64,000 nt of DNA from Sphingomonas azotifigens NBRC 15497 (GTDB taxonomy: Bacteria > Pseudomonadota > Alphaproteobacteria > Sphingomonadales > Sphingomonadaceae): assembly GCF_002091475.1 (NCBI RefSeq), contig NZ_BCTR01000042.1, positions 1 to 64,000 on the forward strand, read 5' to 3'. Numbering within the stretch: the stretch's first letter is position 1; every line of letters starts with the position of its first letter. The position numbers were made by a program, and so were the translations under genes. Below are positions 24,772 through 34,250 of the stretch, piece after piece. The notes below the pieces were generated by a model. It saw only the letters and a program-made list of their open reading frames with translations, did not search any database and was not told the origin of the DNA.

Positions 24772-26102
24772 GCAAGGCAGCGGCGGCGTCCCGGTCGCCG
24801 CTGTTCCTGCGCATCTTCGTGCGGATGCTCGCCTGTGTGGCGGTCGTTCAGCTGCTCAATTTCGCGCTGCTCTTCTGGGTCCAGACGCCCAGCCCCAAGC
24901 TGCATACCGTCGGCCAGATCGTCCAGGCGATGCGCGACCCCAGCGCCGCCCCGGACGGGTTCGAGGTGCTGCGCGCCCAGTCGGTCGAGCGCCAGCCCTG
25001 GAATCCGCGGGCGGAGCGGACCGAGGTGGCGCTGGCCACCGCGCTCGACGTGTCGCGCGACGATGTAATCCTGCGCTTCCCGGTCGGCTTCCTGCAGCGT
25101 GCGCCGGTTTACAATCGTGCGGGGGTGCCGCCCGCGCCCGCGCCCGCCAGTGCGACCGCGGCGCAGGACGTGCTGATCACCGGCGGGTTCGAAGCGGCGC
25201 TGCGGATGCCCGACGGCAGCTGGCGCACGGTCAGCCCGGGCGAGGGGCTGGAGCCGTGGCGGCTGTTCGTCATCGCCTGGCTGCTGCTCTCGGCTCTGGC
25301 GGCGGCGGCGTTCGCCTGGGCGATGGCACGGCGGTTCGCCCGGCCGATCGGCGCCTTCGCCCGCGCCGCCGAGCGGCTGGGCCGCGATCCCCGCGCGCCG
25401 CCGATCGAACTCGACGGACCCGCCGAAATCGCCGAGGCGGCGCGCGCGTTTAACGACATGCAGGCGCGGCTCAACCGCTATGTCGACGATCGCGCGACGA
25501 TGATCGCGGCGGTGGCGCATGATCTGCGCACCCCGCTGATGCGCCTGGGCCTGCGGATCGAGGATGCCGATCCGGCGATCCGCACCGCCTGCGAGTGCGA
25601 CATTCGCGAGATGCAGGCGATGATCTCGGCGGTGATGGCCTATGTGCGCGAAAGCAGCCGCATCGGCGTGCGCCGCCCGCTCGACCTTCGCTCGCTCGCC
25701 GAGACGGTGGTCGACGAAGCGTCCGATCGCGGCGCCGCCGTCACCCTGGAAAGCGGCGATCCGGTGGTGATCGAGGCGGACCCGATCGCGCTCAAGGCGA
25801 TGCTCGCCAACCTGGTGGGCAATGCCGTCAAATATGCCGGCGGCGCCGAGCTGGTGCTCGTGCGGCGCGAGCGCGAAGCGGTGGTCGCCGTGCGCGATCG
25901 TGGACCCGGCATTCCCGACGACGACATGGAGCGGGTGTTCGATCCCTTCTTCCGCGGCGAGCGCTCGCGCAACCGCGACACCGGCGGGATGGGCCTCGGC
26001 CTCGCCAGCGCGCGCGCGACGGCAAGGGCGCATGGCGGCGATATCGAGCTCCGCCGTCGCGATGGCGGCGGATTATGTGCGATGGTGACCCTTCCGCTTT
26101 GA
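24768..26102 (+). CDS. Membrane sensor histidine kinase (EnvZ type)
   Basis: A 444-residue kinase with two membrane segments (about 17-40 and 160-187) around a periplasmic sensor region of ~120 residues that is rich in Pro/Ala at one point. A HAMP linker follows (ARRFARPIGAFARAAERLG), then the H-box AAVAHDLRTPLMRLGLRIE, the N-box MLANLVGNAVKYA, and the G boxes RDRGPGIPDDD and GGMGLGLA. This layout is that of EnvZ-like kinases. It phosphorylates the regulator encoded just upstream. The sensed signal is not evident; the neighbouring secreted M28 peptidase is a possible clue. Confidence 0.93.
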   Translation: MSKAAAASRSPLFLRIFVRMLACVAVVQLLNFALLFWVQTPSPKLHTVGQIVQAMRDPSAAPDGFEVLRAQSVERQPWNPRAERTEVALATALDVSRDDVILRFPVGFLQRAPVYNRAGVPPAPAPASATAAQDVLITGGFEAALRMPDGSWRTVSPGEGLEPWRLFVIAWLLLSALAAAAFAWAMARRFARPIGAFARAAERLGRDPRAPPIELDGPAEIAEAARAFNDMQARLNRYVDDRATMIAAVAHDLRTPLMRLGLRIEDADPAIRTACECDIREMQAMISAVMAYVRESSRIGVRRPLDLRSLAETVVDEASDRGAAVTLESGDPVVIEADPIALKAMLANLVGNAVKYAGGAELVLVRREREAVVAVRDRGPGIPDDDMERVFDPFFRGERSRNRDTGGMGLGLASARATARAHGGDIELRRRDGGGLCAMVTLPL

Positions 26103-26212
26103 TTCCAGCGGCTTCCATCTACGACCCCGAGCTACTGGCCCGTCTCCGGGATTGTTGATACCGCTATCGGCCGCGCGGCGCGCACCAGCCGCAGGGGACG
26201 AGGAGAAGGATC

Positions 26213-27310
26213 ATGGGAACGCGACGCGACGTGCTCGGCGGGATCGGCGCCGGGGTACTGGCCAGCGCACTCGGCGGATCGGCAGGGGCCGCGGCGCCCA
26301 AGCGCAAGCTCGGCTATGCGGTGGTCGGCCTCGGCTATTATGCCACCCAGCAGATCATGCCCAACCTCAAGGACTGCGAGTTCGCCGAGCTGAAGGCATT
26401 GGTGAGCGGCACCCCGGCCAAGCTCGAGAAATACGGCGCCCAGTACGGCATCCCCAAGACCCATCAATACAGCTACGAGACGTACGACCGGATCCGCGAC
26501 AATCCGGACATCGACATCGTCTATGTCGTGCTGCCCAACTCGATGCACGCCGAATACACGATCCGCGCGCACCAGGCCGGCAAGCATGTGATGTGCGAAA
26601 AGCCGATGGCGGTCTCGGTCGCGGAATGCCAGGCGATGATCGCGGCGGCGAAGAAGGCCGGCAAGAAGCTGATGATCGGCTATCGATGCCATTTCGAGCC
26701 GTACAATCTGAAAGCGATCGAGACGGTGAAGTCCGGTGCGCTTGGCAAGCCGACGCTGATCTTCGCCGAGCACGGCTTCTACGCCGCGCCCAACCAGTGG
26801 CGGCTCGACAAGGCGCTGTCGGGCGGCGGATCGATGATGGACATCGGCATCTACAGCCTCAACGCCGCACGCTACCTGTCCGGCGAGGAGCCGGTCGAGG
26901 TCAGCGCGATGGAAGTTACCGATCGCAGCGATCCGCGCTTCAAGACGGTGGAGGACCGGATCGACTGGCAGTTCCGCTTCCCCAGCGGGCTGATCGCCAA
27001 TTGCGTCTCCAGCTACAGCTCGAACCACAATCACTACCGCGTCACCGGCCGCAAGGGCTGGGTCGAGCTGGAGCCCGCCACCAATTATGAGGGGCAGGAA
27101 ATGTGGACCCGGATCGACGGCAAGCGCGAGCAGGTGGAGCTGCCCAAGCCGGCCAAGAACCAGTTCGTCCGCCAGCTCGACCATCTGCCCGAATGCATCC
27201 TGAGCGGGCGCGAGCCGATCGTCTCGGGCGAGGAGGGGCTGCGCGACATGCGGCTGATCGAGGCGATCTACCGCGCGGCGCGCGAGCATCGGGCGATCAC
27301 GCTGGCATGA
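26213..27310 (+). CDS. Gfo/Idh/MocA-family oxidoreductase, probably Tat-exported
   Basis: A 365-residue enzyme related to glucose-fructose oxidoreductase. A twin-arginine signal (TRRDVLGGIGAG... SAGAAAPK) is visible, so it is likely folded with its NADP(H) in the cytoplasm and exported by Tat, as in the Zymomonas enzyme. Nucleotide motif GLGYYA and the catalytic CEKPMAV are present, followed by the GFO-like barrel (EHGFYAAPNQWRLDKALSGGGSMMDIGIY). It would convert an aldose to its lactone, using a second sugar as acceptor. It heads a five-gene operon and overlaps the GH3 gene by four bases. Confidence 0.82.
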   Translation: MGTRRDVLGGIGAGVLASALGGSAGAAAPKRKLGYAVVGLGYYATQQIMPNLKDCEFAELKALVSGTPAKLEKYGAQYGIPKTHQYSYETYDRIRDNPDIDIVYVVLPNSMHAEYTIRAHQAGKHVMCEKPMAVSVAECQAMIAAAKKAGKKLMIGYRCHFEPYNLKAIETVKSGALGKPTLIFAEHGFYAAPNQWRLDKALSGGGSMMDIGIYSLNAARYLSGEEPVEVSAMEVTDRSDPRFKTVEDRIDWQFRFPSGLIANCVSSYSSNHNHYRVTGRKGWVELEPATNYEGQEMWTRIDGKREQVELPKPAKNQFVRQLDHLPECILSGREPIVSGEEGLRDMRLIEAIYRAAREHRAITLA

Positions 27311-29556
27311 AGCAGGCAGGCATGAATCGCCGGAACGTATTGGCGGCGGGCGCGGTGCTCGCCGCTTCCGCCTGGACCCCGCTTGCCCGCGCCGCCCGGC
27401 CGCTGGGTGCCGACCACCGCGCGCGCATCCAGGCGCTGCTCGGCCAGATGACGCTGGCCGAGAAGGTCGGGCAGATGAACCAGATCGCGGGCGGGCGGCA
27501 GAAGTCGCTCAACTCGAAGCTCGACGCGGCGATGCTCGATCGGGTGCGCAAGGGCGAGATGGGCTCGTTCCTGCACGTCGCCGGCGCCGAGCCGCTGCGC
27601 GACCTGCAGCGCGTCGCGGTGGAGGAATCGCGGCTCAAGATCCCGCTCCTCTTCGCGATGGACGTGATCCATGGCTATCGCACCATCCTGCCGGTGCCGC
27701 TGGCGCTGGCGGCGAGCTGGGACGCACGTGTCGCCGAACAGGCCGCGCGGATTGCGGCGGAAGAGGCCTGGGCGGCGGGGCTGCACTGGACCTTCACCCC
27801 GATGGTCGACGTCGCGCGGGATCCGCGCTGGGGCCGGGTGGTCGAGGGCGCGGGCGAGGATGCCTATCTGGGCAGCCGCATCGCCGAGGCGCAGGTCGCC
27901 GGCTTCCAGGGCGCGGATCTGGGCAAGGGCATGCGGATGATGGCCTGCGCCAAGCATTTCGTCGGCTATGGCGCGGCGGAAGGCGGGCGCGATTACGACA
28001 GCGCGGAGGTGGGCCCGCGGACGCTCAACGAAGTCTATCTGCCGCCCTTCCATGCCGCCGCTCGGGCAGGTGCGGGCAGCTTCATGACCGCGTTCAACGC
28101 GCTCGACGGCGTGCCGATGACCGCCAATGCCGATCTCGTGCGCGGCTTCCTGCGCGCCCGGTGGCACTATCAGGGGCTGGTGGTGAGCGACTGGAACGCG
28201 ATCCGCGAACTGGTCAACCACGGCATCGCCGCCGATGCGCGCGAAGCTGCCGTGCTGGCGCTCAAGGCCGGCGTCGACATGGACATGGCCAGCGGCAGCT
28301 ACGCGACGTACCTCGCCGAAGCCGCCACGGCCGACGCGAGCCTCGTGCCGCTGATCGACGAGGCGGTGGGTCGCATCCTCGCCACCAAGGCGCGGCTCGG
28401 GCTGTTCGACGATCCTTATGGCTTCGGCGATCCCGCGCGCGACAAGGCGCCGCTGCGGCGGACCGAGGCCCGCGATCTTGCGAAGCGCTCGGTGGTGCTG
28501 CTCCGCAACGAAGGCGCGGTGCTCCCGCTCAAGCCGGGCGCGAAGCTCGCGCTGATCGGCGCGCTGGCGGACGATGCGTCTTCGGCGATCGGCTCGTGGC
28601 GCGCACGCGGGCAGGCGACCGACGCGGTGACGCTCAAGGCGGCACTTGCGGGTGCCGACTATCAGCCGGGCACCGATGTTCCGGCGGCGGTCGAGGCAGC
28701 CAAGCGCGCGGACGTCGTGCTCGTCGCACTCGGCGAGGATTTCAACCGCACCGGCGAGGCGCGCAGCTATGCGGAGATCGGCCTGCCCGAGGGGCAGGCG
28801 GCGCTGCTGGAGGCGCTGAAGGGCACCGGCAAGCCGATCGTCGCGATCCTGATGGGCGGCCGCCCGCTCGCGCTCGAACGCGAGCTGGCCGGGGTGCCTG
28901 CGGTGCTGCAGACCTGGCTGCTCGGCATCGAGAGTGGCCCCGCCATCGCCGAGATCCTCACCGGCAAGGCCGCCCCTGGGGGGCGCCTGCCGATCGGCAT
29001 GCCGCGCCGGACCGGGCAATCGCCGCAAACCTACGCCCACTTGCCCACCGGCCGATCGGCCAATCCGGACCTGGCGGTGGACAGCGCACGCTATCACGAT
29101 ACCGATATCGGTCCGCTCTTCGCCTTCGGCCACGGCCTCACCTATGCCGAGATCGCCTATGGCCCGCTGACGCTGAGCGGCGAGACGCTCGCGCCCGGCG
29201 GCCGGATCACCGCATCGGTGCAGGTCACCAATCGCGGCACCATCGCGGTCGAGGAAGTGGTGCAGCTCTACGCCAACGATCCCGTCGCCACGGTCTCGCG
29301 GCCGGTGGCGGAGCTGCGCGGTTTCGCCCGTGTACCACTCAAGCCGGGGCAGAGCCGCACCGTCCGTTTCACCCTTACGCCCGAGCAATTCGCCTTCTGG
29401 CGGGACGGCAAGTGGATCGTGGAGGCGGGCGACATCCGGCTGATGGCCGGCGCCTCCTCTGCCGATCTGAAGAGCGAGGCGAAGTTCCGCATCACCGCCG
29501 CCGCCGAAGGGCAGGTGCCTGCCGCGTCGCTTTCCACGAAGGTGGAGGTTGCGTGA
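27307..29556 (+). CDS. GH3 beta-glucosidase, probably Tat-exported
   Basis: A 749-residue family 3 glycoside hydrolase. It begins with a Tat-like signal (MNRRNVLAAGAVLAASAW...LARA). The nucleophile D295 lies in LVVSDWNAI, and KHFVGYG and the RDPRWGRVVEGAGEDAYLG motif mark the first barrel. The alpha/beta second domain and a C-terminal fibronectin III-like domain follow. It cleaves terminal beta-glucosyl units, releasing glucose. The first ATG (27307) overlaps the Gfo stop; a second ATG at 27322 is also possible. It supplies glucose to the oxidoreductase encoded just upstream. Confidence 0.9.
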   Translation: MKQAGMNRRNVLAAGAVLAASAWTPLARAARPLGADHRARIQALLGQMTLAEKVGQMNQIAGGRQKSLNSKLDAAMLDRVRKGEMGSFLHVAGAEPLRDLQRVAVEESRLKIPLLFAMDVIHGYRTILPVPLALAASWDARVAEQAARIAAEEAWAAGLHWTFTPMVDVARDPRWGRVVEGAGEDAYLGSRIAEAQVAGFQGADLGKGMRMMACAKHFVGYGAAEGGRDYDSAEVGPRTLNEVYLPPFHAAARAGAGSFMTAFNALDGVPMTANADLVRGFLRARWHYQGLVVSDWNAIRELVNHGIAADAREAAVLALKAGVDMDMASGSYATYLAEAATADASLVPLIDEAVGRILATKARLGLFDDPYGFGDPARDKAPLRRTEARDLAKRSVVLLRNEGAVLPLKPGAKLALIGALADDASSAIGSWRARGQATDAVTLKAALAGADYQPGTDVPAAVEAAKRADVVLVALGEDFNRTGEARSYAEIGLPEGQAALLEALKGTGKPIVAILMGGRPLALERELAGVPAVLQTWLLGIESGPAIAEILTGKAAPGGRLPIGMPRRTGQSPQTYAHLPTGRSANPDLAVDSARYHDTDIGPLFAFGHGLTYAEIAYGPLTLSGETLAPGGRITASVQVTNRGTIAVEEVVQLYANDPVATVSRPVAELRGFARVPLKPGQSRTVRFTLTPEQFAFWRDGKWIVEAGDIRLMAGASSADLKSEAKFRITAAAEGQVPAASLSTKVEVA

Positions 29557-30899
29557 TGGGCGAACCCTGGCATACGCTGCTCATCGTCGCAGGCAGCATC
29601 GCGACGGTCATCCTGCTGGTGCTGCGACTCAAGCTCCAGCCCTTCGTCGCGCTGCTGTTGGTCGCGCTGTCGACGGGCCTTGTCTTCGGCAACGATCCGC
29701 AGGCGGTGATCGCGGCGATCAAGAAGGGTACGGGCGAGGCGCTCGGCTCGGTCGCGGTGGTGATCGGGCTCGGCGCGGTGCTCGGCGGGATGCTGGAGGC
29801 ATCGGGCGGCGTGCAGGCGATCGCTCGGCGGCTGCTTGACCTGTTCGGGCAGAAGCGGGTTCCCTGGGCGCTGACCGCGATCGGCATCATCATCGGCGTG
29901 CCGTTGTTCTTCGACGTCGCCTTCATCATCCTCGCGCCCTTGCTCACCACGCTGGCGGTGCGGGCGGAGCGGCGCGTCACCTATTTCGCGCTGCCGCTGC
30001 TCGCCGGCCTGATGACGATGCACGCGCTGCTGCCGCCGCATCCGGGGCCGGTCGCGGTCGCCGAGCTGCTCCACACCGATTATGGGCGGATGGCGCTCTA
30101 TGGCCTGATCTGCGGCATCCCCTCGGCGATCCTTGCCGGCCCCGTCTTCGCCAAGCTGGCGCATGGCGCGCCCGGCTATGGCGCGATCGGTGCGCCGCCG
30201 ATGCTCGACGAGGGCGCGCCGCAGACCAACGCGGTCGGCTTCGGCCCGGCGCTTGCCGCGATGCTGCTGCCGCTGGCGCTGATCCTGATCGGCACGGTGG
30301 CGAGCGAAACGATGGCGCCGGGGCTGGCGCGCTCGACGCTGGTGTTCCTCGGCCATCCCTTCACCGCGCTGATCCTCGCGGTATTGGCGGCGATGGCGTG
30401 GCTGCGCTTCGTCGCGGGGGCGGGGTTCGAGACGCTGTCGAAGATCAGCACCCGCGCGCTGGAGCCTGCCGGGCTGATGGTGCTGATCATCGGCGCAGGC
30501 GCGGCGTACAAGGAAGTGCTGATCGACTCGGGCGCGGGCAAGCAGATCACCATGGCGGTGCAGGCGGCGCAGGTTTCGATTCCGGTCTTCGCCTTCCTGC
30601 TCTCCGCCTTTGTCCGCGTCGCGCAGGGGTCGGCGACGGTGTCGATGGTCACCGCGGCGGGGCTGGCCGCGCCGCTGATCACCGCAGCCGGACTGGGGCC
30701 CGACCGGATCGCGCTGGTCACCGTCGCGATCGGCGCAGGGGCGACCGTGGCGAGCCATGTCAACGACACCGGCTTCTGGCTGGTGAAGCAATATCTCGGC
30801 CTCACCGAAGCGCAGACCTTTCGCAGCTGGACCATCGGTGCCACCATCGCGGGACTGACCAGTTTCGCCATGGCGCTGCTGCTATGGCCGTTCGTCTGA
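29556..30899 (+). CDS. GntP-family gluconate:H+ symporter
   Basis: A 447-residue polytopic inner-membrane protein with the GntP hallmarks: GLGAVLGGMLEASGG, IIIGVPLFFDVAFIILAPLL, LLPPHPGPVAVAE and a late SHVNDTGFWLVKQYLGLT. GntP permeases take up gluconate or related aldonates with protons. Translation is coupled to the GH3 gene (TGATG overlap at 29554-29558). In this operon it would import gluconate formed in the periplasm by the oxidoreductase and lactonase encoded on either side. Confidence 0.9.
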   Translation: MGEPWHTLLIVAGSIATVILLVLRLKLQPFVALLLVALSTGLVFGNDPQAVIAAIKKGTGEALGSVAVVIGLGAVLGGMLEASGGVQAIARRLLDLFGQKRVPWALTAIGIIIGVPLFFDVAFIILAPLLTTLAVRAERRVTYFALPLLAGLMTMHALLPPHPGPVAVAELLHTDYGRMALYGLICGIPSAILAGPVFAKLAHGAPGYGAIGAPPMLDEGAPQTNAVGFGPALAAMLLPLALILIGTVASETMAPGLARSTLVFLGHPFTALILAVLAAMAWLRFVAGAGFETLSKISTRALEPAGLMVLIIGAGAAYKEVLIDSGAGKQITMAVQAAQVSIPVFAFLLSAFVRVAQGSATVSMVTAAGLAAPLITAAGLGPDRIALVTVAIGAGATVASHVNDTGFWLVKQYLGLTEAQTFRSWTIGATIAGLTSFAMALLLWPFV

Positions 30900-30903
30900 G
30901 GGG

Positions 30904-31965
30904 ATGCTGACCATGTTCGCCACCACCCGCCGCACCTTGCTCGGCGGCCTTGCCGCGCTGCCGCTGCTGCCCGGCATCGCGCAGGCGGCGGGCGAGGGGA
31001 CGATCACCCGGCTCGATCCCGAGCTCGACGCGCTGCTCGACATCGAGTCGCCGCTCGAGGTGATTTCGAGCGGCATCCAATGGGCCGAGGGCCCGGTATG
31101 GATTCGCGACGGCGCGGTGACCGGCGGCGCCGCAGGCGGGGCAAGCGCATTCGATCGCAGCTATCTGCTCTTCTCCGACGTGCCGGCGAACATCGCCTAT
31201 CGCTGGGACGGCAAGGAGACCAAGCCGTTCCTGGTGCCCTCCGGCCTCGCCGGGCCGATCCCCAAGGGGGTGCGCGAGGCGGGCTCGAACGGGATGATCC
31301 AGGGCCGCAAGGGCGAGCTGCTGATGGCCGACAGCGGCACCCGCGCGATCGCGGCGGTCGACCTGGAGACCAAGGAAAAGACGATCCTCGCCGGCACGTA
31401 CGAGGGCAAGCGCTTCAACAGCTGCAACGATCTGGTGCAGGCGAAGAACGGGGCGATCTATTTCACCGATCCGCCCTATGGCTTCACCGAGGGCGACCAG
31501 TCGCCGCTCAAGGAGCTGCCGTTCAACGGCGTGTACCGGCTCGACCCCAACGGCACGGTGCACCTTATCGAATCGAAGCTGACGCGGCCGAACGGGATCG
31601 GCCTCTCGCCCGACCAGCGGACGCTGTATGTCTCGGTGTCGGATGATGCCGCGCCCTATACCTGGGCCTATTTGCTGGGCGCGGATGGCCTCGCGACGGG
31701 CCGGAAGATCTTCCTCGACCATCGCGCGGGCACGGCGGCCGGGCTGCAGGGCCATGCCGACGGGATGAAGGTGGCGGCGAGCGGGCATCTCTATGCCAGC
31801 GGGCCGGGCGGCATCCATGTCGTGGCGCCGGACGGACGGCGGCTGGGGCTGATCTCGACCGGCAAGAAGGCGGCGAATTGCTGCTTCGGCGAGGATGGGA
31901 AGACGCTGTTCATCACCTCCAGCGACCAGGTGTTCCGCCTGCGCCTGCGCGCCTCCGGCTGGTAA
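30904..31965 (+). CDS. SMP-30/gluconolactonase, probably Tat-exported
   Basis: A 353-residue six-bladed beta-propeller lactonase. A twin-arginine signal (TTRRTLLGGLAALPLLPGIAQA) is visible. Family motifs include IQWAEGPVW, FNSCNDLVQAKNGAIYFTDPPYG, and a late SVSDD; the metal-binding E, N and D of gluconolactonases lie in these. It hydrolyses aldono-lactone to the acid, here probably glucono-delta-lactone made by the Gfo-like enzyme. It is four bases after the GntP stop. The start may also be the ATG at 30913. Confidence 0.88.
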   Translation: MLTMFATTRRTLLGGLAALPLLPGIAQAAGEGTITRLDPELDALLDIESPLEVISSGIQWAEGPVWIRDGAVTGGAAGGASAFDRSYLLFSDVPANIAYRWDGKETKPFLVPSGLAGPIPKGVREAGSNGMIQGRKGELLMADSGTRAIAAVDLETKEKTILAGTYEGKRFNSCNDLVQAKNGAIYFTDPPYGFTEGDQSPLKELPFNGVYRLDPNGTVHLIESKLTRPNGIGLSPDQRTLYVSVSDDAAPYTWAYLLGADGLATGRKIFLDHRAGTAAGLQGHADGMKVAASGHLYASGPGGIHVVAPDGRRLGLISTGKKAANCCFGEDGKTLFITSSDQVFRLRLRASGW

Positions 31966-32054
31966 GCGGGGCACTCGCGTTCGAGATCGGCCGCCCGCGC
32001 AAGGGGGGCTGCTCCTCTCGTCAGGGCAGGGGGACTGCATAGGACCAACGTACC

Positions 32055-32158
32055 TTGTCATCCCCGCGAAGGCGGGGATCCATTGGCGCTGAAGTCCCGG
32101 TTCTTCCCCCAGCGCACAGGGCAATGGATTCCCGCCTTCGCGGGAATGACGAGGGTTT
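32055..32158. repeat. REP-type palindromic element (copy 3)
   Basis: Outer arms TTGTCATCCCCGCGAAGG and TTCGCGGGAATGACGAGGG flank a middle with GGATCCATTGGCGCTGA and GGGCAATGGATTCCCGCC. It is the same element as the copies near 7833, 8021, 47853 and 62208. It stands between the gluconolactonase operon and the Nudix gene. Confidence 0.8.
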
Positions 32159-32231
32159 TCGAGGGTGCTGCTTACCCTTCCCAAATGTGCTGGGCTGGCA
32201 TGCGTCCGCGGCCCGGCGTAGAGCCGGGGCG

Positions 32232-32966
32232 ATGTCGTCGCCCGAAGCCATCCCCGCCGCCACCGTGATCGTGATGCGCGACGTGGCGGGCGGGCCGCCG
32301 GAACTGCTGATGGTCGAGCGCTCGCGCGCGATGGCGTTTGCGGGCGGTGCGCTGGTGTTTCCGGGCGGCCGGATCGATCCGGGCGATCATCTGCTGACCG
32401 ACCGCCATGACGATGCCGCCGCCCGAGTCGCGGCGATCCGCGAGACCATCGAGGAAGCCGGGCTCGCGCTGGGGCTGACCTGCGACCCGGACGCTCTCGC
32501 GATCATGCGTACCGCGCTGCATGCCGGTGAGCCCTTTGCGCACTTGCTCGCCGAGGCCGGGCTCACCCTCGACCTCGACGCGCTGGTGCCGTTCGCCCGC
32601 TGGCTGCCCCACGGCCTGCCGCACCGCGTGTTCGACGCCCGTTTCTACCTCGCCCGCGCGCCCGAAAGCGCCGCGCCACAGGTCGATGGCAGCGAGAATG
32701 TCCGGCTGTGCTGGATCACCGCGCAGGATGCCGTGGACGCAGCTGATCGCGGCGAGGCGATGCTGATCTATCCCACCCGTCGCAATCTGGAACGGCTGGC
32801 GCTGTTCGACAGTTTCGACTCGGCGATGGCCCATGCCCGCCGCTTCCCGATCGAGCCGATCACCCCCTTCGTCGAGTCGCGCGCCGGCGTCGACTGGCTG
32901 TGTATCCCGGAAGGGCTGGGCTACCCGATCACCGCCGAGCGGATGGACCGCGTGGTGCGGGCGTGA
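32232..32966 (+). CDS. Nudix hydrolase
   Basis: A 244-residue protein with the Nudix box spread over GGRIDPGDHL... and RETIEEAGLALG (consensus GX5EX7REUXEEXGU is stretched by an insertion between G and REU). It is longer than minimal Nudix enzymes, with a C-terminal extension, like the NUDT19/CoA-pyrophosphohydrolase-like group. It hydrolyses a nucleoside diphosphate linked to another group; the substrate is unknown. ATG 32232 gives a sensible N-terminus (TVIVMRDV) and lies after the REP element. The stop overlaps the extensin-like gene. Confidence 0.85.
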   Translation: MSSPEAIPAATVIVMRDVAGGPPELLMVERSRAMAFAGGALVFPGGRIDPGDHLLTDRHDDAAARVAAIRETIEEAGLALGLTCDPDALAIMRTALHAGEPFAHLLAEAGLTLDLDALVPFARWLPHGLPHRVFDARFYLARAPESAAPQVDGSENVRLCWITAQDAVDAADRGEAMLIYPTRRNLERLALFDSFDSAMAHARRFPIEPITPFVESRAGVDWLCIPEGLGYPITAERMDRVVRA

Positions 32967-33694
32967 AGGCGCTCAAGCAGACCATCTGGGTGCTGCTCGT
33001 CTTCGCGCTGATCGCCGGCGGGGCGCTGCTCCTGCTGATGTGGACGCGCAGCCGCCCGCAGGACGTGCCGTGGACGCCGCTCGACCTGTCGCAGCCGATC
33101 GGCGCCTTTACCGGGCGTAAGCTGGCGGGGCTGGGCGCCGATGACGGCCAGTGCCGGGCGCTGCTCACCCAGGCGGGCGTGCGCTACGAGAAGCTGGCGC
33201 CGGTGCAGCGGCAGGGCCAATGCGGCTATGCCAATGGCGTGCGGTTCACCAGCGGCGGCGCGCGGACGATCGCGTTCAGCCCGGCGTCGCTCGGCACCGC
33301 CTGTCCGGTGGCGGCGGGGCTGGCGCTGTGGGAGTGGAATATCGTCCAGCCCGCGGCGCAGAAGCATTTCGGCACGCGCGTCGTACGGATCGAGCATTTC
33401 GGCAGCTATTCCTGCCGGCGCATGTATGGCCGCACCACCGGCGACTGGAGCGAGCACGCGCGCGCCAACGCCGTCGACATCGCCGCATTCATTCTCGCCG
33501 ACGGGCGACGCGTAAGCGTGCTGAACGACTGGAAGGGGGAAGGGGGCAAGCCGGCCTTCCTGCGCGCGGTGCGGGACGGCGCCTGCCGGCTGTTCGCGAC
33601 GGTGCTGTCGCCCGACTACAACGCCGCCCACCGCGACCACCTCCATCACGACCAGGCTGCACGCGGCGAGATGGGATGGCGGGCGTGTCGCTAG
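32963..33694 (+). CDS. Extensin-like C-terminal domain protein
   Basis: A 243-residue protein with one N-terminal membrane helix (WVLLVFALIAGGALLLLMW) followed by a periplasmic domain. The domain has the extensin-C pattern: GRTTGDWSEHARANAVDIAAFILADGRRVSVLNDW, then FLRAVRDGACRLFATVLSPDYNAAHRDHLHHD near the C-terminus. The conserved H, D and HxDHxHxD suggest a metal-dependent hydrolase, possibly of peptidoglycan, but this is untested for the family as far as I know. The GTG start overlaps the Nudix stop. Confidence 0.83.
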   Translation: MKALKQTIWVLLVFALIAGGALLLLMWTRSRPQDVPWTPLDLSQPIGAFTGRKLAGLGADDGQCRALLTQAGVRYEKLAPVQRQGQCGYANGVRFTSGGARTIAFSPASLGTACPVAAGLALWEWNIVQPAAQKHFGTRVVRIEHFGSYSCRRMYGRTTGDWSEHARANAVDIAAFILADGRRVSVLNDWKGEGGKPAFLRAVRDGACRLFATVLSPDYNAAHRDHLHHDQAARGEMGWRACR

Positions 33695-33698
33695 CCGG

Positions 33699-34250
33699 TC
33701 AGTTCGGCAGCGCGTTGGTGTCGATCTTCTCCACCCATTGCGGGAAGAAGCTCGGCTGGCGGTTCGACCAGCCCGAGGCGGTCGCCGCGGCTTCGCTGAT
33801 CGACTGGAGCAGCTTGCGGCGCAGGTCCGGGTGGAGGTGCGGCAGCGCCGAGGCCGAGCAGAACGCCGCCGGCAGCCACGGCCGCACTTCCGCGCCGAGC
33901 AGTCGCTCGTAGAGGAAGCGATAGGCCGAGAAGCTGGTCAGCCGGCCCTGGCCGAGGTCGAACGCCGAGAGCGTCACCAGCGGCGCCATGAACGGCTCGA
34001 TCGCGCCAAGGTCGCTGTCGTTCGGCAGCAGCGTGCGGATGTCCTTCAGTCGCTCGTAGATGCGGGCCTGGGCGCGGATGCTCGCCGCCTCGACCACGTC
34101 GCGCGACCAGCGCGAGAGCGCGTCGTCGCGTTCCAGCCCGACGTCGAGCGACCGGCGCACATAGCGCTGGGTGCCGGCGGCGAAGCCCGCGAATTCCTTC
34201 ATTTCTGCCAGCGTCATCGCGCCTTCGGCCGGTTTTGCTCGTGCAGCCAT
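33699..34250 (-). CDS. Hypothetical protein
   Basis: A 183-residue, largely helical protein with no signal peptide or membrane segment. It has a regular pattern of charged and hydrophobic residues (VEAASIRAQARIYERLKDIRTLLPND; RPWLPAAFCSASALPHLHPDLRRKLLQSISEAA), and I recognise no family. I placed the start at ATG 34250 (MAARAKPAEG) since upstream in-frame residues look unlike coding sequence. It converges with the extensin-like gene, four bases from its stop. Confidence 0.6.
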   Translation of the reverse strand: MAARAKPAEGAMTLAEMKEFAGFAAGTQRYVRRSLDVGLERDDALSRWSRDVVEAASIRAQARIYERLKDIRTLLPNDSDLGAIEPFMAPLVTLSAFDLGQGRLTSFSAYRFLYERLLGAEVRPWLPAAFCSASALPHLHPDLRRKLLQSISEAAATASGWSNRQPSFFPQWVEKIDTNALPN

